Positions 10,155 through 18,477 of a stretch of 34,053 bases of DNA are shown piece after piece (position 1 is the stretch's first letter; every line of letters starts with the position of its first letter). The DNA lies in assembly GCF_030646015.1 (NCBI RefSeq), contig NZ_JAUSLT010000047.1, positions 1-34,053 on the forward strand, read 5' to 3'. The notes under the pieces were generated by a model that saw only the letters and a list, made by a program, of their open reading frames with translations, was not told where the DNA came from and searched no databases. Both the position numbers and the translations under genes were made by a program. Source of the stretch: Bradyrhizobium sp. (lineage in GTDB: Bacteria > Pseudomonadota > Alphaproteobacteria > Rhizobiales > Xanthobacteraceae).

Positions 10155-10886
10155 ATGGCTGTTCTCGTTACCCGCCCGCATCCTGACGACGAAGCCACGG
10201 CCACGGCGCTTCGCGGCCGAGGCTTTGAGGTTTTGCAGGCGCCGATGCTGCGGTTCGAGCCGGTCGCGTTCCATGACGATCTGGACGCGCGCTGCGGCGC
10301 GGTGGTCGTCACCAGTGCCAACGCGCTGCGCGGCATCGAACTCAAGGGCCACCGGCTGCTCGAGTTGCCGCTGTTCGCGGTCGGCGAGCATACCGCCAGC
10401 GCCGCCCGCCGCGCCGGGTTTACCCATGTGATGCCGGCCAGCGGCGACGCTGCCGGCTTGCGCGACCTGGTGCTGGCAAGGGTGAAGGCAAAGGAACTGA
10501 AGAAAGCCTCGACGCTGCTGTATCTGGCCGGCGCCGATCTCGCCCGGGATCTGGCCGGCGAACTCGGCGAAAGCGGCCTCCGGGTCGTCACCCACACCAC
10601 CTACCGGATGGTTCCGGTGGCGACCCTGCCGCGCGAGGTATGCGACGCGTTCGCCGCCAGCCGGATCGAGGCGGTGCTGCATTACTCACGCCGCAGCGCG
10701 CGCGCCTTTCTCGATGCGGCGCGGGCCGGGGGCGTCGAAATATCGGCGTTGTCGATTCCGCAATGCTGTATCTCCGCCGGCGTCGCGGCCGTGCTCCGGG
10801 AAGCCGGGGCCACGCAGGTCACGGTGGCGGCGACGCCGGATGAAAATGCCCTGTTCGAGGCGCTTGAGCGTGCGTTGCGGGCCTGA
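10155..10886 (+). CDS. hemD: uroporphyrinogen-III synthase
   Basis: A 243-residue enzyme converting hydroxymethylbilane to uroporphyrinogen III in tetrapyrrole synthesis. The start [16 protein letters not shown] is typical of alphaproteobacterial Hem[12 protein letters not shown] (about 46-56), [30 protein letters not shown] and the late [13 protein letters not shown] region match this poorly conserved family. The ATG at 10155 is chosen over an in-frame TTG at 10119, because the extra residues are not family-like. It heads an operon with the Mic60-like gene and HemY. The hemC gene, often adjacent, is not here. Confidence 0.88.
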   Translation: MAVLVTRPHPDDEATATALRGRGFEVLQAPMLRFEPVAFHDDLDARCGAVVVTSANALRGIELKGHRLLELPLFAVGEHTASAARRAGFTHVMPASGDAAGLRDLVLARVKAKELKKASTLLYLAGADLARDLAGELGESGLRVVTHTTYRMVPVATLPREVCDAFAASRIEAVLHYSRRSARAFLDAARAGGVEISALSIPQCCISAGVAAVLREAGATQVTVAATPDENALFEALERALRA

Positions 10887-10949
10887 TCGGGTTAAGAGGA
10901 TCAGGTCGAATCCCGTAACGTTCGCCACAATTGATGAGGAACCGTCATA

Positions 10950-12110
10950 ATGGTCGATGACAGGCCCGAAGCTACCGGACCAGCGCCCGAACCCGGCCGC
11001 GCCAGGCGCGAGCCGCCGACCATCGACCTCGAGGCGACGGAGGTCTCCGGCGAGACCCAGAAGGCGGCCCCCGCCGCCGAAGCGGAGCCTGAACCGGAAC
11101 CGGAATCATCGGCGCCACGGGCTGCACCGGCGCGGGGTTCGGCTGCGATCATCGGAGCCCTTTCGGGCGCCAGCGCTGCCGCGCTGGTGCTCGGTGCCGC
11201 CTGGTTCGCGGGATGGCCGGCGCCACCGCCGGCTGCCCCCGCGCCGCAGGTCAATTCCCTGATCAGTTCCGCCGCCGTCGATAATCTTGCCGCGCGTGTT
11301 GCGAGCGTGGAGTCCCAGGTCGGCAAGCCCGCTGTCGCCACGCCCGATCCCGCGGCCGCCGCCCGCACGGAAGCCCTGGAAAAATCGCTGGCCGCGTTGC
11401 GCGGCGAACTTGCGGCGCAGCGGGCGCAATCGGACAAACTCGCTTCAGCCATCAACGACGCGAAATCGGCGCCGCAAGCCGCACCGCCGCCGGACCTATC
11501 CGCGATCAACGAACGCATCGCCCAGATCGAACGCGCCGCCCGCGCGCAGAACGCGGAGCTCAGCAAGGAAATCGCCAAGCCGGCCGACGATGTGCCGCTG
11601 CGCCGCATCGTGGCGGCGGCCCTGCTCGACGTTCTCGTTCGCACCGGCGATCCCTATCCCGCGGCGATTGCTGCTGCGAAAGCGCTGGCGCCGAATCCGG
11701 ATGCGCTGAAGCCGCTCGAAGGTTTTGCGGCTTCCGGCGTGCCGAACGCCGCCAGCCTGAGCCGCGAATTGCTGACGCTGGTGCCAAAATTGTCGCCCCC
11801 GGCGCCTGAAACCTCGACGACAGGTACCGGCATTGTCGACCGGCTGCAGGCGGGCGCCGCCAAACTCGTCCGCATCGAGCGCAGCGACGCCGTCGGCAGC
11901 GATCGCGGCGCGGTGGTGGCGCGGGTCACGGCGGCGGCGTTGCGCAACGATTTCGCCGAAGCGCGGCGCGAATTGAAGACGCTGGCGCCGGCCGATCGCG
12001 CCGCCGCGCAAGCCTGGCTCGACAGGGCCGATGCCCGCGATGCGGCGCTCGCGGCCTCCCGCCAATTCGCCGCCGATGCGATGGCGACGCTCGCCAAGCC
12101 CGTTCAATAA
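10950..12110 (+). CDS. Mic60/mitofilin-like inner-membrane protein (COG4223)
   Basis: A 386-residue protein. The cytoplasmic N-terminus (1-62) is rich in Pro, Ala and Glu. One membrane helix covers about 64-87. A coiled-coil region (about 100-205) follows, with heptad-like AARVASVES, EALEKSLAALRGELA and INERIAQIERAAR. The C-terminal mitofilin-type helical domain includes PLRRIVAAALLDVLVR and PYPAAIAAAKALAP. This architecture and the hemD/HemY neighbourhood match the alphaproteobacterial homologues of mitochondrial Mic60, which shape intracytoplasmic membranes in some species. A GATGAGGA Shine-Dalgarno precedes the ATG. Three 13-bp repeats lie just after the stop. Confidence 0.82.
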   Translation: MVDDRPEATGPAPEPGRARREPPTIDLEATEVSGETQKAAPAAEAEPEPEPESSAPRAAPARGSAAIIGALSGASAAALVLGAAWFAGWPAPPPAAPAPQVNSLISSAAVDNLAARVASVESQVGKPAVATPDPAAAARTEALEKSLAALRGELAAQRAQSDKLASAINDAKSAPQAAPPPDLSAINERIAQIERAARAQNAELSKEIAKPADDVPLRRIVAAALLDVLVRTGDPYPAAIAAAKALAPNPDALKPLEGFAASGVPNAASLSRELLTLVPKLSPPAPETSTTGTGIVDRLQAGAAKLVRIERSDAVGSDRGAVVARVTAAALRNDFAEARRELKTLAPADRAAAQAWLDRADARDAALAASRQFAADAMATLAKPVQ

Positions 12111-12150
12111 CAAGCCTGCTCAGTAAGCCTGTTCAATAAGCCTGCACGAT
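12096..12150 (+). repeat. 13-bp tandem repeat over the 3' end of the Mic60-like gene
   Basis: Units AAGCCTGCTCAGT (12112), AAGCCTGTTCAAT (12125) and AAGCCTGCACGAT (12138) follow in tandem. A related unit, AAGCCCGTTCAATAA, forms the last codons and stop of the upstream gene (12096-12110). The repeats therefore look like slippage copies of the gene's own end, filling the space before HemY. Confidence 0.8.
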
Positions 12151-12159
12151 AGGACCTTC

Positions 12160-13875
12160 ATGTATCGGATCATTCTGTACCTGGTGTTGATCGCGCTCGC
12201 AGCGGCTGGTGCTGCATGGGTTGCCGATCAGGGCGGCGATGTCGCGCTGACCTGGGGCGGCTGGCGTGTCCAGGCCTCGCTGCCGGTGTTCGCGCTGGCG
12301 CTCGGCGTCACCATCGTCGCTGTCATGCTGGCATGGGCGATCCTGCGCGGGCTGTGGCGCGCGCCGGAGCGTCTCCGGCGCCGGCGGCGCGATCGCCGCC
12401 AGGCCCGCGGCCGCCATGCCATCACGCAAGGATTGCTGGCGATCGGCCACGGCGATTCCGCCGCGGCCCGCCGCCATGCCGATGTCGCGCGCCGCGATGC
12501 CGGGCACGATCCGCTGGCGCTGCTGCTGCACGCGCAATCCGCCCAGATGGATGGCGACCGCGAAGGCGCGCAACGCGCCTTCCGCGCCATGGCGGAGCGC
12601 GAGGACACCAGGCTGCTCGGCCTGCGCGGGCTGTTCATCGAAGCACAGCGTGCCGACGATCCGGTCGGCGCGGTCATGATCGCCGAGGAGGCGCTGAAGC
12701 TGGCGCCGGCCTCGACCTGGGCCTCGCATGCCTTGCTCGGATTCCGCTGCGCCAAGGGCGACTGGAGCGGTGCGCTCAGCATTCTCGACAACAATCTCGC
12801 CTCGGGGCTGATCGACAAGGCTACCTTCCGGCGCCAGCGCGGCGTGCTGCTGACGGCGCGCGCGCTGGAGCTGGAGAAGGTCGACCGCGACAAGTCGCGC
12901 GAAAGCGCGATGGAAGCGATCAAGCTGGCGCCGACGCTGGTGCCGGCCGCGGTGCTGGCGAGCAAGTATCAGACCGAGGCGCATCAGATCCGGCGTTCGA
13001 TGCGGATCGTGGAGACGGCATGGCTGGCCCAGCCGCATCCCGATCTCGCCGATGCCTATGCGCATGTGAAGCTCGGTGATTCCGCGCGGCAGCGGCTGGT
13101 GCGGATCGAGACGCTGGCGGCGAAGGCGCCCGGCCATATCGAGAGCGCGCTGGCGATCGCGCGCGCCGCAATCGATGCCGCGGAATTCGAGCGCGCGCGG
13201 GCGGCGCTGGCGCGGTTCATCGCGGTGCCGACGCAACGGGTGGCGCTGCTGATGGCGGAAATCGAGCGCACCGAGCACGGCGACAGCGGCCGGGCGCGGG
13301 CCTGGACCCTGCGCGCGGTGCGCGCGCAGCACGATCCGGTGTGGACCGCGGATGGCTATGTCAGCGATCGCTGGCGGCCGGTGTCGCCGGTATCCGGGCG
13401 GCTCGATGCGTTTCAATGGCAGACGCCGCTGGCGGCCCTGCCGTCCGACAGCAGCGCCGCCATCGAAGCCTTCGCCCTCGAAGAGGAAATGCTGGCGCCG
13501 CCGCGCCGCGTCGAGCCGCCGAAACAGCCCGAAGCCGAGGTGACCGCCGAGGAGGCCACGCCGCCGGCCGCGGCGCAGGACAATTCCCCGACGCTGGCTC
13601 CGGCCGCCGAACCGGCCGCTGCTGTCGAATCCGAACCGGCGCCCGCGCCGTCCCCGCCGCCGCCAGCCGAACCCGTGCCCCCGGCGCCCGCGCCGCTGTT
13701 CCGCGCCCGCCAGGATATTCCCAAGACCATTCCCCAGGTGATTCCCATCGTGCGGGCGCCCGACGACCCCGGGATCGACGACGACCCCGCCAGCGAGGAG
13801 TTCAGGGAGCAATTAAGTCCCAGCCAGAGCCAAGCCGGCGGCTGGCGCGGGTTTCTGTCCCGCTGGGGCAGCTGA
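12160..13875 (+). CDS. hemY: heme biosynthesis protein HemY, TPR-type membrane protein
   Basis: A 571-residue inner-membrane protein. This HemY is the gammaproteobacterial/alphaproteobacterial TPR protein, not the protoporphyrinogen oxidase of Gram-positives. Two N-terminal membrane helices (about 1-22 and 42-64) carry the family signature with D-x-G-x-V-x-L-x-W-G (GGDVALTWGGWRVQ, about 26-39). Degenerate TPR helices fill about 85-430. The final 140 residues are a low-complexity Pro/Ala/Glu tail ending in a short conserved-looking GGWRGFLSRWG; the tail makes it longer than the roughly 400-residue minimal form. It is the third gene after hemD, 49 bp after the Mic60-like gene. Confidence 0.85.
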   Translation: MYRIILYLVLIALAAAGAAWVADQGGDVALTWGGWRVQASLPVFALALGVTIVAVMLAWAILRGLWRAPERLRRRRRDRRQARGRHAITQGLLAIGHGDSAAARRHADVARRDAGHDPLALLLHAQSAQMDGDREGAQRAFRAMAEREDTRLLGLRGLFIEAQRADDPVGAVMIAEEALKLAPASTWASHALLGFRCAKGDWSGALSILDNNLASGLIDKATFRRQRGVLLTARALELEKVDRDKSRESAMEAIKLAPTLVPAAVLASKYQTEAHQIRRSMRIVETAWLAQPHPDLADAYAHVKLGDSARQRLVRIETLAAKAPGHIESALAIARAAIDAAEFERARAALARFIAVPTQRVALLMAEIERTEHGDSGRARAWTLRAVRAQHDPVWTADGYVSDRWRPVSPVSGRLDAFQWQTPLAALPSDSSAAIEAFALEEEMLAPPRRVEPPKQPEAEVTAEEATPPAAAQDNSPTLAPAAEPAAAVESEPAPAPSPPPPAEPVPPAPAPLFRARQDIPKTIPQVIPIVRAPDDPGIDDDPASEEFREQLSPSQSQAGGWRGFLSRWGS

Positions 13876-13893
13876 AATAGCCGATTTCGGGGA

Positions 13894-13914
13894 GCGTTTT
13901 TCTTGCAAAAACGC
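13894..13914 (+). terminator. hairpin after HemY, candidate terminator
   Basis: A perfect 8-bp inverted repeat, GCGTTTTT/AAAAACGC around CTTGC, begins 18 bp after the HemY stop and before tRNA-Thr. There is no T-run after the stem, so intrinsic termination is uncertain. Confidence 0.4.
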
Positions 13915-13975
13915 CTCCTGCCCGATATCAGGGGCCAGCGTTTTCAGGCCCTTGCCCGAACGCACCGTTTGGTCC

Positions 13976-14051
13976 GCCGCAATAGCTCAGTTGGTAGAGC
14001 ACGTCATTCGTAATGACGGGGTCACAGGTTCGAGTCCTGTTTGCGGCACCA
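13976..14051 (+). tRNA. tRNA-Thr (anticodon CGT)
   Basis: A 76-nt cloverleaf including an encoded CCA. The acceptor stem GCCGCAA pairs with TTGCGGC and the D-arm is GCTC/GAGC. The anticodon stem CGTCA/TGACG encloses the loop TTCGTAA, giving anticodon CGT (Thr, codon ACG). The T-arm is ACAGG/CCTGT with TTCGAGT, and the discriminator is A. It marks the left edge of the AT-richer accessory stretch, consistent with a tRNA integration site. Confidence 0.97.
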
Positions 14052-14522
14052 TCTAAACTATTTAAATACTTGGTTTTTTTATGATCGACTTCATTAGCCC
14101 GAATCAACTTCGGACCAAAGGGACCACCCCGTAACCACGGCGGCCCGCTTTGACGGCAGTGCCTAGAACAGGGACGGGCTTGGTGGATGGAGTTTTCGCC
14201 AGTCAGATAAAAGATTAGCTATTGGCTTTGGCGCGCGCTCCAGAGTGGCAGCCAGTCTCAGGCTTCGGCGTTCAGGCAGTCCGATGCTGCCAAACTCAAT
14301 CAAATCCCAACGCGCTACATGCAAGGCAGCAAGCTCTGTGGCGCGATAGGTTCGTAGCGCGCGGAATGTCCGAGGTTACCGCGCTCTGGTCGGTTCTGTT
14401 TGTTCTTCTTGCCAAGGAGAAAGAAAGAGCGCAGAGTTCCATTATACTTTAGCTAGAGGATACTTGAGGCACAACTGCGCCGTTCCGCTTAAGCGACGAG
14501 CAGCTTGAGAAACAGGAAGACA
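14052..14522. other. non-coding stretch downstream of tRNA-Thr
   Basis: This 471-bp stretch has lower GC than the upstream region. It has no ORF I can support; a 76-residue open frame at 14222-14452 has no recognisable features. A TATACT box at 14443-14448 could be a -10 element for the metallopeptidase gene, but I found no -35 at proper spacing. I see no second copy of the tRNA 3' end. Confidence 0.5.
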
Positions 14523-16319
14523 ATGTCCCAGACAATTAGCTTTTCGGAGCAAGCCTTCGGAACAGTCAATCCGACTTATCTGTGCAAAGTCGTAAAGGTA
14601 GCTTTCACAGGAACAATCGTTGGCGACGGTGCGCAGCCGAACACGCCGGTACTCGCAGCGAATGCATCCTACGACGGTCCAGTTTCCTGGACGTTCAGCA
14701 AGCCAGTTTCCAACGTTCAGTTCGACGCCGGCTACTTCAACTCGATCGGGAGCACCGTGTTTAAGTTCTACGACGCGGGTGGCCACCTCTTGCAGTCCTT
14801 CACAAACTCCCAGCTCGGGATCCAACACGTCTCGTATTCAAATTACACAAAAATTGCCAAGGTGGTCGTAGCGCCAGTTGGCGCCGACGACGCCGGCTTT
14901 TCGGTCGATTCCATCCAATTCACATATCAGCCGCCGCGAATCGAGCTGTCTAAGAGCCCGAACATCGATGGTCTTCTCTGGGGCTATAAGTGGGATCACA
15001 CGTCGCTGACCTATTCGTTTCCCACCGCCGCTACCGAATACACGCAGAACGGCTACAAGACGGTGAATGGCTTCGAAGCATTAAACACCCCGCAGCAGGC
15101 AGCCTATATTAAGATACTTGAGAACTTTGCTGGAGTCTGCGGTCTGGCCTTCACGAAGACGACCAACCAAAACGCCGACCTTCGGTTCGCCGAGGCCGAC
15201 AGCATCGACTACTCCGACGGCAGCGGGCTGCATGTTCCTGGCAACGCGACCGCCGAGGGGAATCCTCCAGATCCCGCCCGCGCAGTAACGGCACAGGGCG
15301 ATGTCTGGTTCACCCACACCACATATGACAATCCGTCGCTTGCTAGTTTCGCGTTCGCGGCGGGATTGATGCATGAGCTCGGTCATTCGCTCGGGCTAAA
15401 GCACGGGCACGTGACCCAGAATGGGTTCCCAAAACTGCCGGCCGGTCACGATTCCTACGAGTACTCGATCATGACCTACCACCAGTATGTCGGGGATGTG
15501 ACGGACACCGACAACGCGCCCGACCATCCCTCGACAATCATGCAGGATGATATCGCCGCCCTGCAGTATCTTTACGGAGCTGACTATAATTATCATAAGA
15601 CCGACACCGTGTATCAATGGGACGCCAATGCGCAATTTATTGTCAATGGCGCCCCCAAAGGAACTCCGGTCAACAACCATGCCCTGATGACCATCTGGGA
15701 TGGCGGCGGCTACGACACTTATTACTTCGCTAAGAATACTACCGCTGTTAAGGTCGATCTTAACCCCGGAAACTGGACCACTTTCGGAGATCTCGCCGAT
15801 CTCGGCGACGGTCATTTCGCCCGGGGCAATGTCGCCAACGCGCTCCTCTACAACGGAATCCTCGACTCCCTGGTCGAGCGAGCGATCGGTGGTTCTGGCA
15901 ACGATACCCTATCTGGAAATGTCTTGGATAACACCCTTAAGGGCGGAGCTGGCGACGACGTCCTGAACGGCCGTTCGGGAAACGATTACTTGCTTGGGCA
16001 GGCGGGAGAAGACACGTTTGTGTTCAATACTCACCTAAACGCGAGCAAGAACGTGGATAATCTGGTCGACTTCTCGCACCAGGACGACACGATCCAGCTG
16101 GAGAACAAGGTTTTCGTCGGGCTTTCGCATGGCACCCTGGCGACCGATTATTTCTATGTGGGAGCGGAGGCACACGACAGCAACGATCGCATCATCTACA
16201 ATAAGAGTACGGGCGAATTGTTCTTTGATTCTGACGGGACGGGACCGAAACCGCAGTTCGAGTTCGCCTACATGCCCAAAGGTACGAGTCTGAGCGCCAA
16301 CGACTTCTTTATAATCTGA
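14523..16319 (+). CDS. secreted M10 (serralysin-type) zinc metallopeptidase with RTX repeats
   Basis: A 598-residue protein. Residues 1-136 form a strand-rich domain resembling the jelly-roll modules found in some surface and PEP-CTERM proteins. The peptidase domain (about 137-355) contains the metzincin motif HELGHSLGLKH (284-294), with zinc ligands His284, His288 and His294, and the Met-turn SIMTY (315-319). RTX nonapeptides follow at about 456-495 (GGSGNDTLS, GGAGDDVLN, GRSGNDYLL), then a serralysin-type C-terminal domain ending in DFFII, a typical uncleaved type I secretion signal. There is no N-terminal signal peptide, which fits type I export, but no ABC exporter is in the window. An AGGAAG Shine-Dalgarno precedes the ATG; an in-frame TTG at 14505 is less likely. 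Confidence 0.92.
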   Translation: MSQTISFSEQAFGTVNPTYLCKVVKVAFTGTIVGDGAQPNTPVLAANASYDGPVSWTFSKPVSNVQFDAGYFNSIGSTVFKFYDAGGHLLQSFTNSQLGIQHVSYSNYTKIAKVVVAPVGADDAGFSVDSIQFTYQPPRIELSKSPNIDGLLWGYKWDHTSLTYSFPTAATEYTQNGYKTVNGFEALNTPQQAAYIKILENFAGVCGLAFTKTTNQNADLRFAEADSIDYSDGSGLHVPGNATAEGNPPDPARAVTAQGDVWFTHTTYDNPSLASFAFAAGLMHELGHSLGLKHGHVTQNGFPKLPAGHDSYEYSIMTYHQYVGDVTDTDNAPDHPSTIMQDDIAALQYLYGADYNYHKTDTVYQWDANAQFIVNGAPKGTPVNNHALMTIWDGGGYDTYYFAKNTTAVKVDLNPGNWTTFGDLADLGDGHFARGNVANALLYNGILDSLVERAIGGSGNDTLSGNVLDNTLKGGAGDDVLNGRSGNDYLLGQAGEDTFVFNTHLNASKNVDNLVDFSHQDDTIQLENKVFVGLSHGTLATDYFYVGAEAHDSNDRIIYNKSTGELFFDSDGTGPKPQFEFAYMPKGTSLSANDFFII

Positions 16320-16700
16320 CCACCGAACACCCCGCCACGGCGCTGGGCTTCGAGGCCCTACCGCGCAAATGAGTCGTCGAACGAGCTTGAGGCAACAGTC
16401 CAATTGGACTTAATCTAAACAACCCGCGAACGAGTCGAATCAGTTCCCACCCACATGTAGCTCGATGCCTCGGTGGCTTCCCTCGTGCGGCGACCATGCC
16501 GAATCCTCCGGTGCACCCCGCCGGAGCCGATATTTGTTGAATGGCTCATCGGCCAACCGGAGTGCAATCGAAAGCCGCACCTTTGATGGCTTTCGAACAA
16601 TCGTTTCTGATGAGTATCAAAAGCACCAAGCCTATCTACACAGGCCGATCCTAAAGAAAAGGACCGTGGCACGCAGGAACTGGTGGGCGGCCCTGTCGCT
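16320..16700. other. intergenic stretch, no gene supported
   Basis: This 381-bp stretch lies between the convergent metallopeptidase and the membrane-protein pair. Open frames on both strands (for example 16465-16704 plus and 16415-16672 minus) lack recognisable motifs and Shine-Dalgarno sites. It may hold a degraded gene, but I cannot show it. Confidence 0.5.
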
Positions 16701-17426
16701 TTAGCTTACGTGGCTTTCTGCCTGTCGATAGAAAACGCCCTTGCCCTCTGCGAAATCATTCCCGCCCGGCGGGCATCTAGTGCCAAGACGATCTATGCCG
16801 CAAAGGTCGAAAGCAAATTGGCTAAGATGGAATTTCGGGTTTCCCGGACCTTGATAGGCAATGGCAATTACAGGGCATTCTATGGAGGAGAGCGGAGCGC
16901 TAAGTTCTTTGCTGATCTTTATGATGCCGATCGGTTCCAAGTACTCAAGACTTCGGTTTTGCCCAATTGTATAGGCCCCTCTCCCACTAGCTCGGGACAG
17001 CCAACGTTCTGTGTAGGTCTCAAAAAACCTACGGACTCCCATCTCGTACAGCATTCGCCCACCCTCCTGCACCCATTGGACGGTGATCTTCTGCATCTCT
17101 TCATCGTCTTGTTCAATGTATCGTTTTTCCAAAAAAGTCAGGATTCTAACATTCGTGGCGGGAACAGGACCGGTGTTTATGATCTCAAACGTGATTTTGG
17201 CCTTGAAGCAGTAGTGCTCATCGGTCATGTCCACTCCATCGGAGTTCAGAGTGATCGGTGTCAAGTCTTCGATCTTGGGCGGGAGCACGATCAGCCAGGG
17301 CCGTTGCTCGTCTCGCATGATCCGGTTAGAAATCCGCGCTTGGACGGTAGCGCGGAGAGCGGCGCGAGTGGTCTTGCGGGCTTCACGCAAATTTCCAACG
17401 ACCAGTATGACGGCGGCTATGCTCAA
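16701..17426 (-). CDS. hypothetical membrane protein, C-terminal part of a probable frameshifted gene
   Basis: Open for 241 codons from a TTG at 17424-17426; I do not recognise a named family. It begins inside a hydrophobic segment (SIAAVILVVGN), followed by a basic helix (LREARKTTRAALRATVQARI). A soluble domain then follows with strands such as PWLIVLPP, FKAKITFEIINTGPVPATNVRIL and CPVIAIAYQGP. That layout resembles hypothetical bacterial proteins with two N-terminal helices and an Ig-like outer domain. The hydrophobic start is the second half of a membrane helix whose first half lies at the end of the upstream frame. A TAG lies three codons ahead of the TTG. This is therefore probably not an independent gene. 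Confidence 0.5.
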   Translation of the reverse strand: MSIAAVILVVGNLREARKTTRAALRATVQARISNRIMRDEQRPWLIVLPPKIEDLTPITLNSDGVDMTDEHYCFKAKITFEIINTGPVPATNVRILTFLEKRYIEQDDEEMQKITVQWVQEGGRMLYEMGVRRFFETYTERWLSRASGRGAYTIGQNRSLEYLEPIGIIKISKELSAPLSSIECPVIAIAYQGPGNPKFHLSQFAFDLCGIDRLGTRCPPGGNDFAEGKGVFYRQAESHVS

Positions 17427-17703
17427 CAGTAGCTACACCGCTGATGAACGCGATGATCCATTGGGTAAGCGTATCCTCCATCTTAACCAAACGGCGGGCC
17501 CACTTCCACCCTTGTGGTTCATTGGCCTGTTTATCCTTGGTGGCAGCGCCGCCGCCTTGGGCAAACTCGGAGCCTTGCGCAGCGGCGGTTTGAATTACTG
17601 GGCCACGAAATTCTGGAACCGCCCATGCCAAGAAAAGGAGCGTTAGTAGCAGAGCCGCTACAAATCCTGGTGCAACGTATGTGAACCGATTGCGGCTAGG
17701 CAT
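17383..17703 (-). CDS. hypothetical membrane protein, N-terminal part of a probable frameshifted gene
   Basis: 106 codons from the ATG at 17701-17703. One hydrophobic segment spans about 10-30 (VAPGFVAALLLTLLFLAWAV), then an Ala/Gly/Gln linker, then KMEDTLTQWIIAFISGVAT (74-92), which looks like the start of a second membrane helix. After Thr92/Val93 the sequence becomes basic and unlike a helix (EHSRRHTGRWK) and soon stops. Shifting frame by one base at about 17426-17437 continues the helix into the downstream 241-codon frame. No clear Shine-Dalgarno is visible. Either a natural mutation, a sequencing error or, less likely, a programmed shift would explain it. Confidence 0.5.
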   Translation of the reverse strand: MPSRNRFTYVAPGFVAALLLTLLFLAWAVPEFRGPVIQTAAAQGSEFAQGGGAATKDKQANEPQGWKWARRLVKMEDTLTQWIIAFISGVATVEHSRRHTGRWKFA

Positions 17704-17938
17704 TGAAACAAAAACGCGGCACTTGAATCCCCCCGGCTGATCTCGTTGTTGAGATTACGTTCGTTTTCGTGGATGTCTATAGCCTGATACCGTTAGTGAA
17801 ATGAAAAGCGGGGCATCGAAATCAAAATCGTGGAGAGAGCGATTTTCAGAATGTTTTTCTTGGGCTTGTCACAAACAGGGATGATTAGGTTTAACCGATT
17901 GGGGTCTAGACTAGCTCAATTCGGAGTGTTTATTGTAA

Positions 17939-18367
17939 GCATCCCGGCAGACGCGACCTGTCCAAGGGGCCATCTTCCATTACGTTTATGGCGTGCTGCA
18001 CGATTCGGTTTATCGCGAGACCTATGCTCAGAATCTGAAGCGTGATTTCCCGCGCGTTCCCCTATACTCTGGGCAATGGGCCGATTGGGGCGAAAGGCTT
18101 ATGACCTTACATGTCGGCTATGACACCATCGAGCCTTGGCCCCTGCAACGCACCGACACGCCGGACCTCAAATCGCGCGAGGGGGGCGTGCCGCCGCGCG
18201 TCATTCTAAAGGCTGACTCGGTCAATGGTGTGATGGTCCTCGACTCCGAAACGAAACTTTCAGACGTGCCCCCAGCGGCATGGCACTATCATTTGGCGCT
18301 CGACTGGATACTCGATCAGTACAAGGGAAAAGGCGTCGAAGGACCCGACTATTCGCGACAGATTTAG
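17939..18367 (+). pseudogene. C-terminal remnant of a type ISP restriction-modification enzyme
   Basis: The open frame begins just after a TAA at 17936-17938. It reads GAIFHYVYGVLHDSVYRE, then YAQNLKRDFPRVPLY and HVGYDTIEPWPL. This order is characteristic of the specificity region of type ISP restriction enzymes, single polypeptides of over 900 residues combining nuclease, helicase, methyltransferase and target recognition. Only about 142 codons remain. No Shine-Dalgarno precedes the internal GTG at 17993, and no upstream helicase or methylase sequence is visible in the preceding AT-rich 235 bp. I infer a truncated, non-functional defence gene. Confidence 0.72.
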
Positions 18368-18477
18368 GACATATCGTTTCATCGATTACATGGAAAAGGT
18401 CATCGATTTGTTGATGCGCGTCACGCGCTTATCGATTGAAGCTGTTGCGATAACCGATGCCATGCGGTCATTGAGCA

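Noticed and set aside
10019..10600. N-terminal extension of tsaD
   Set aside because: The family N-terminus begins at [13 protein letters not shown]; the extension is antisense to hemD.
12133..13812. 559-codon open frame antisense to HemY
   Set aside because: Its Arg/Gly/His-rich composition is typical of shadow frames, and HemY on the other strand has family signatures.
14222..14452. 76-codon frame between tRNA-Thr and the metallopeptidase
   Set aside because: No Shine-Dalgarno, no domain, odd composition; probably chance.
17824..17846. AAAATCG/CGATTTT inverted repeat
   Set aside because: A short 7-bp stem in AT-rich DNA with no clear gene relationship; could be chance.
17830..18045. 71-codon frame overlapping the type ISP remnant
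   Set aside because: The other frame carries the recognisable type ISP motifs; this one has none.
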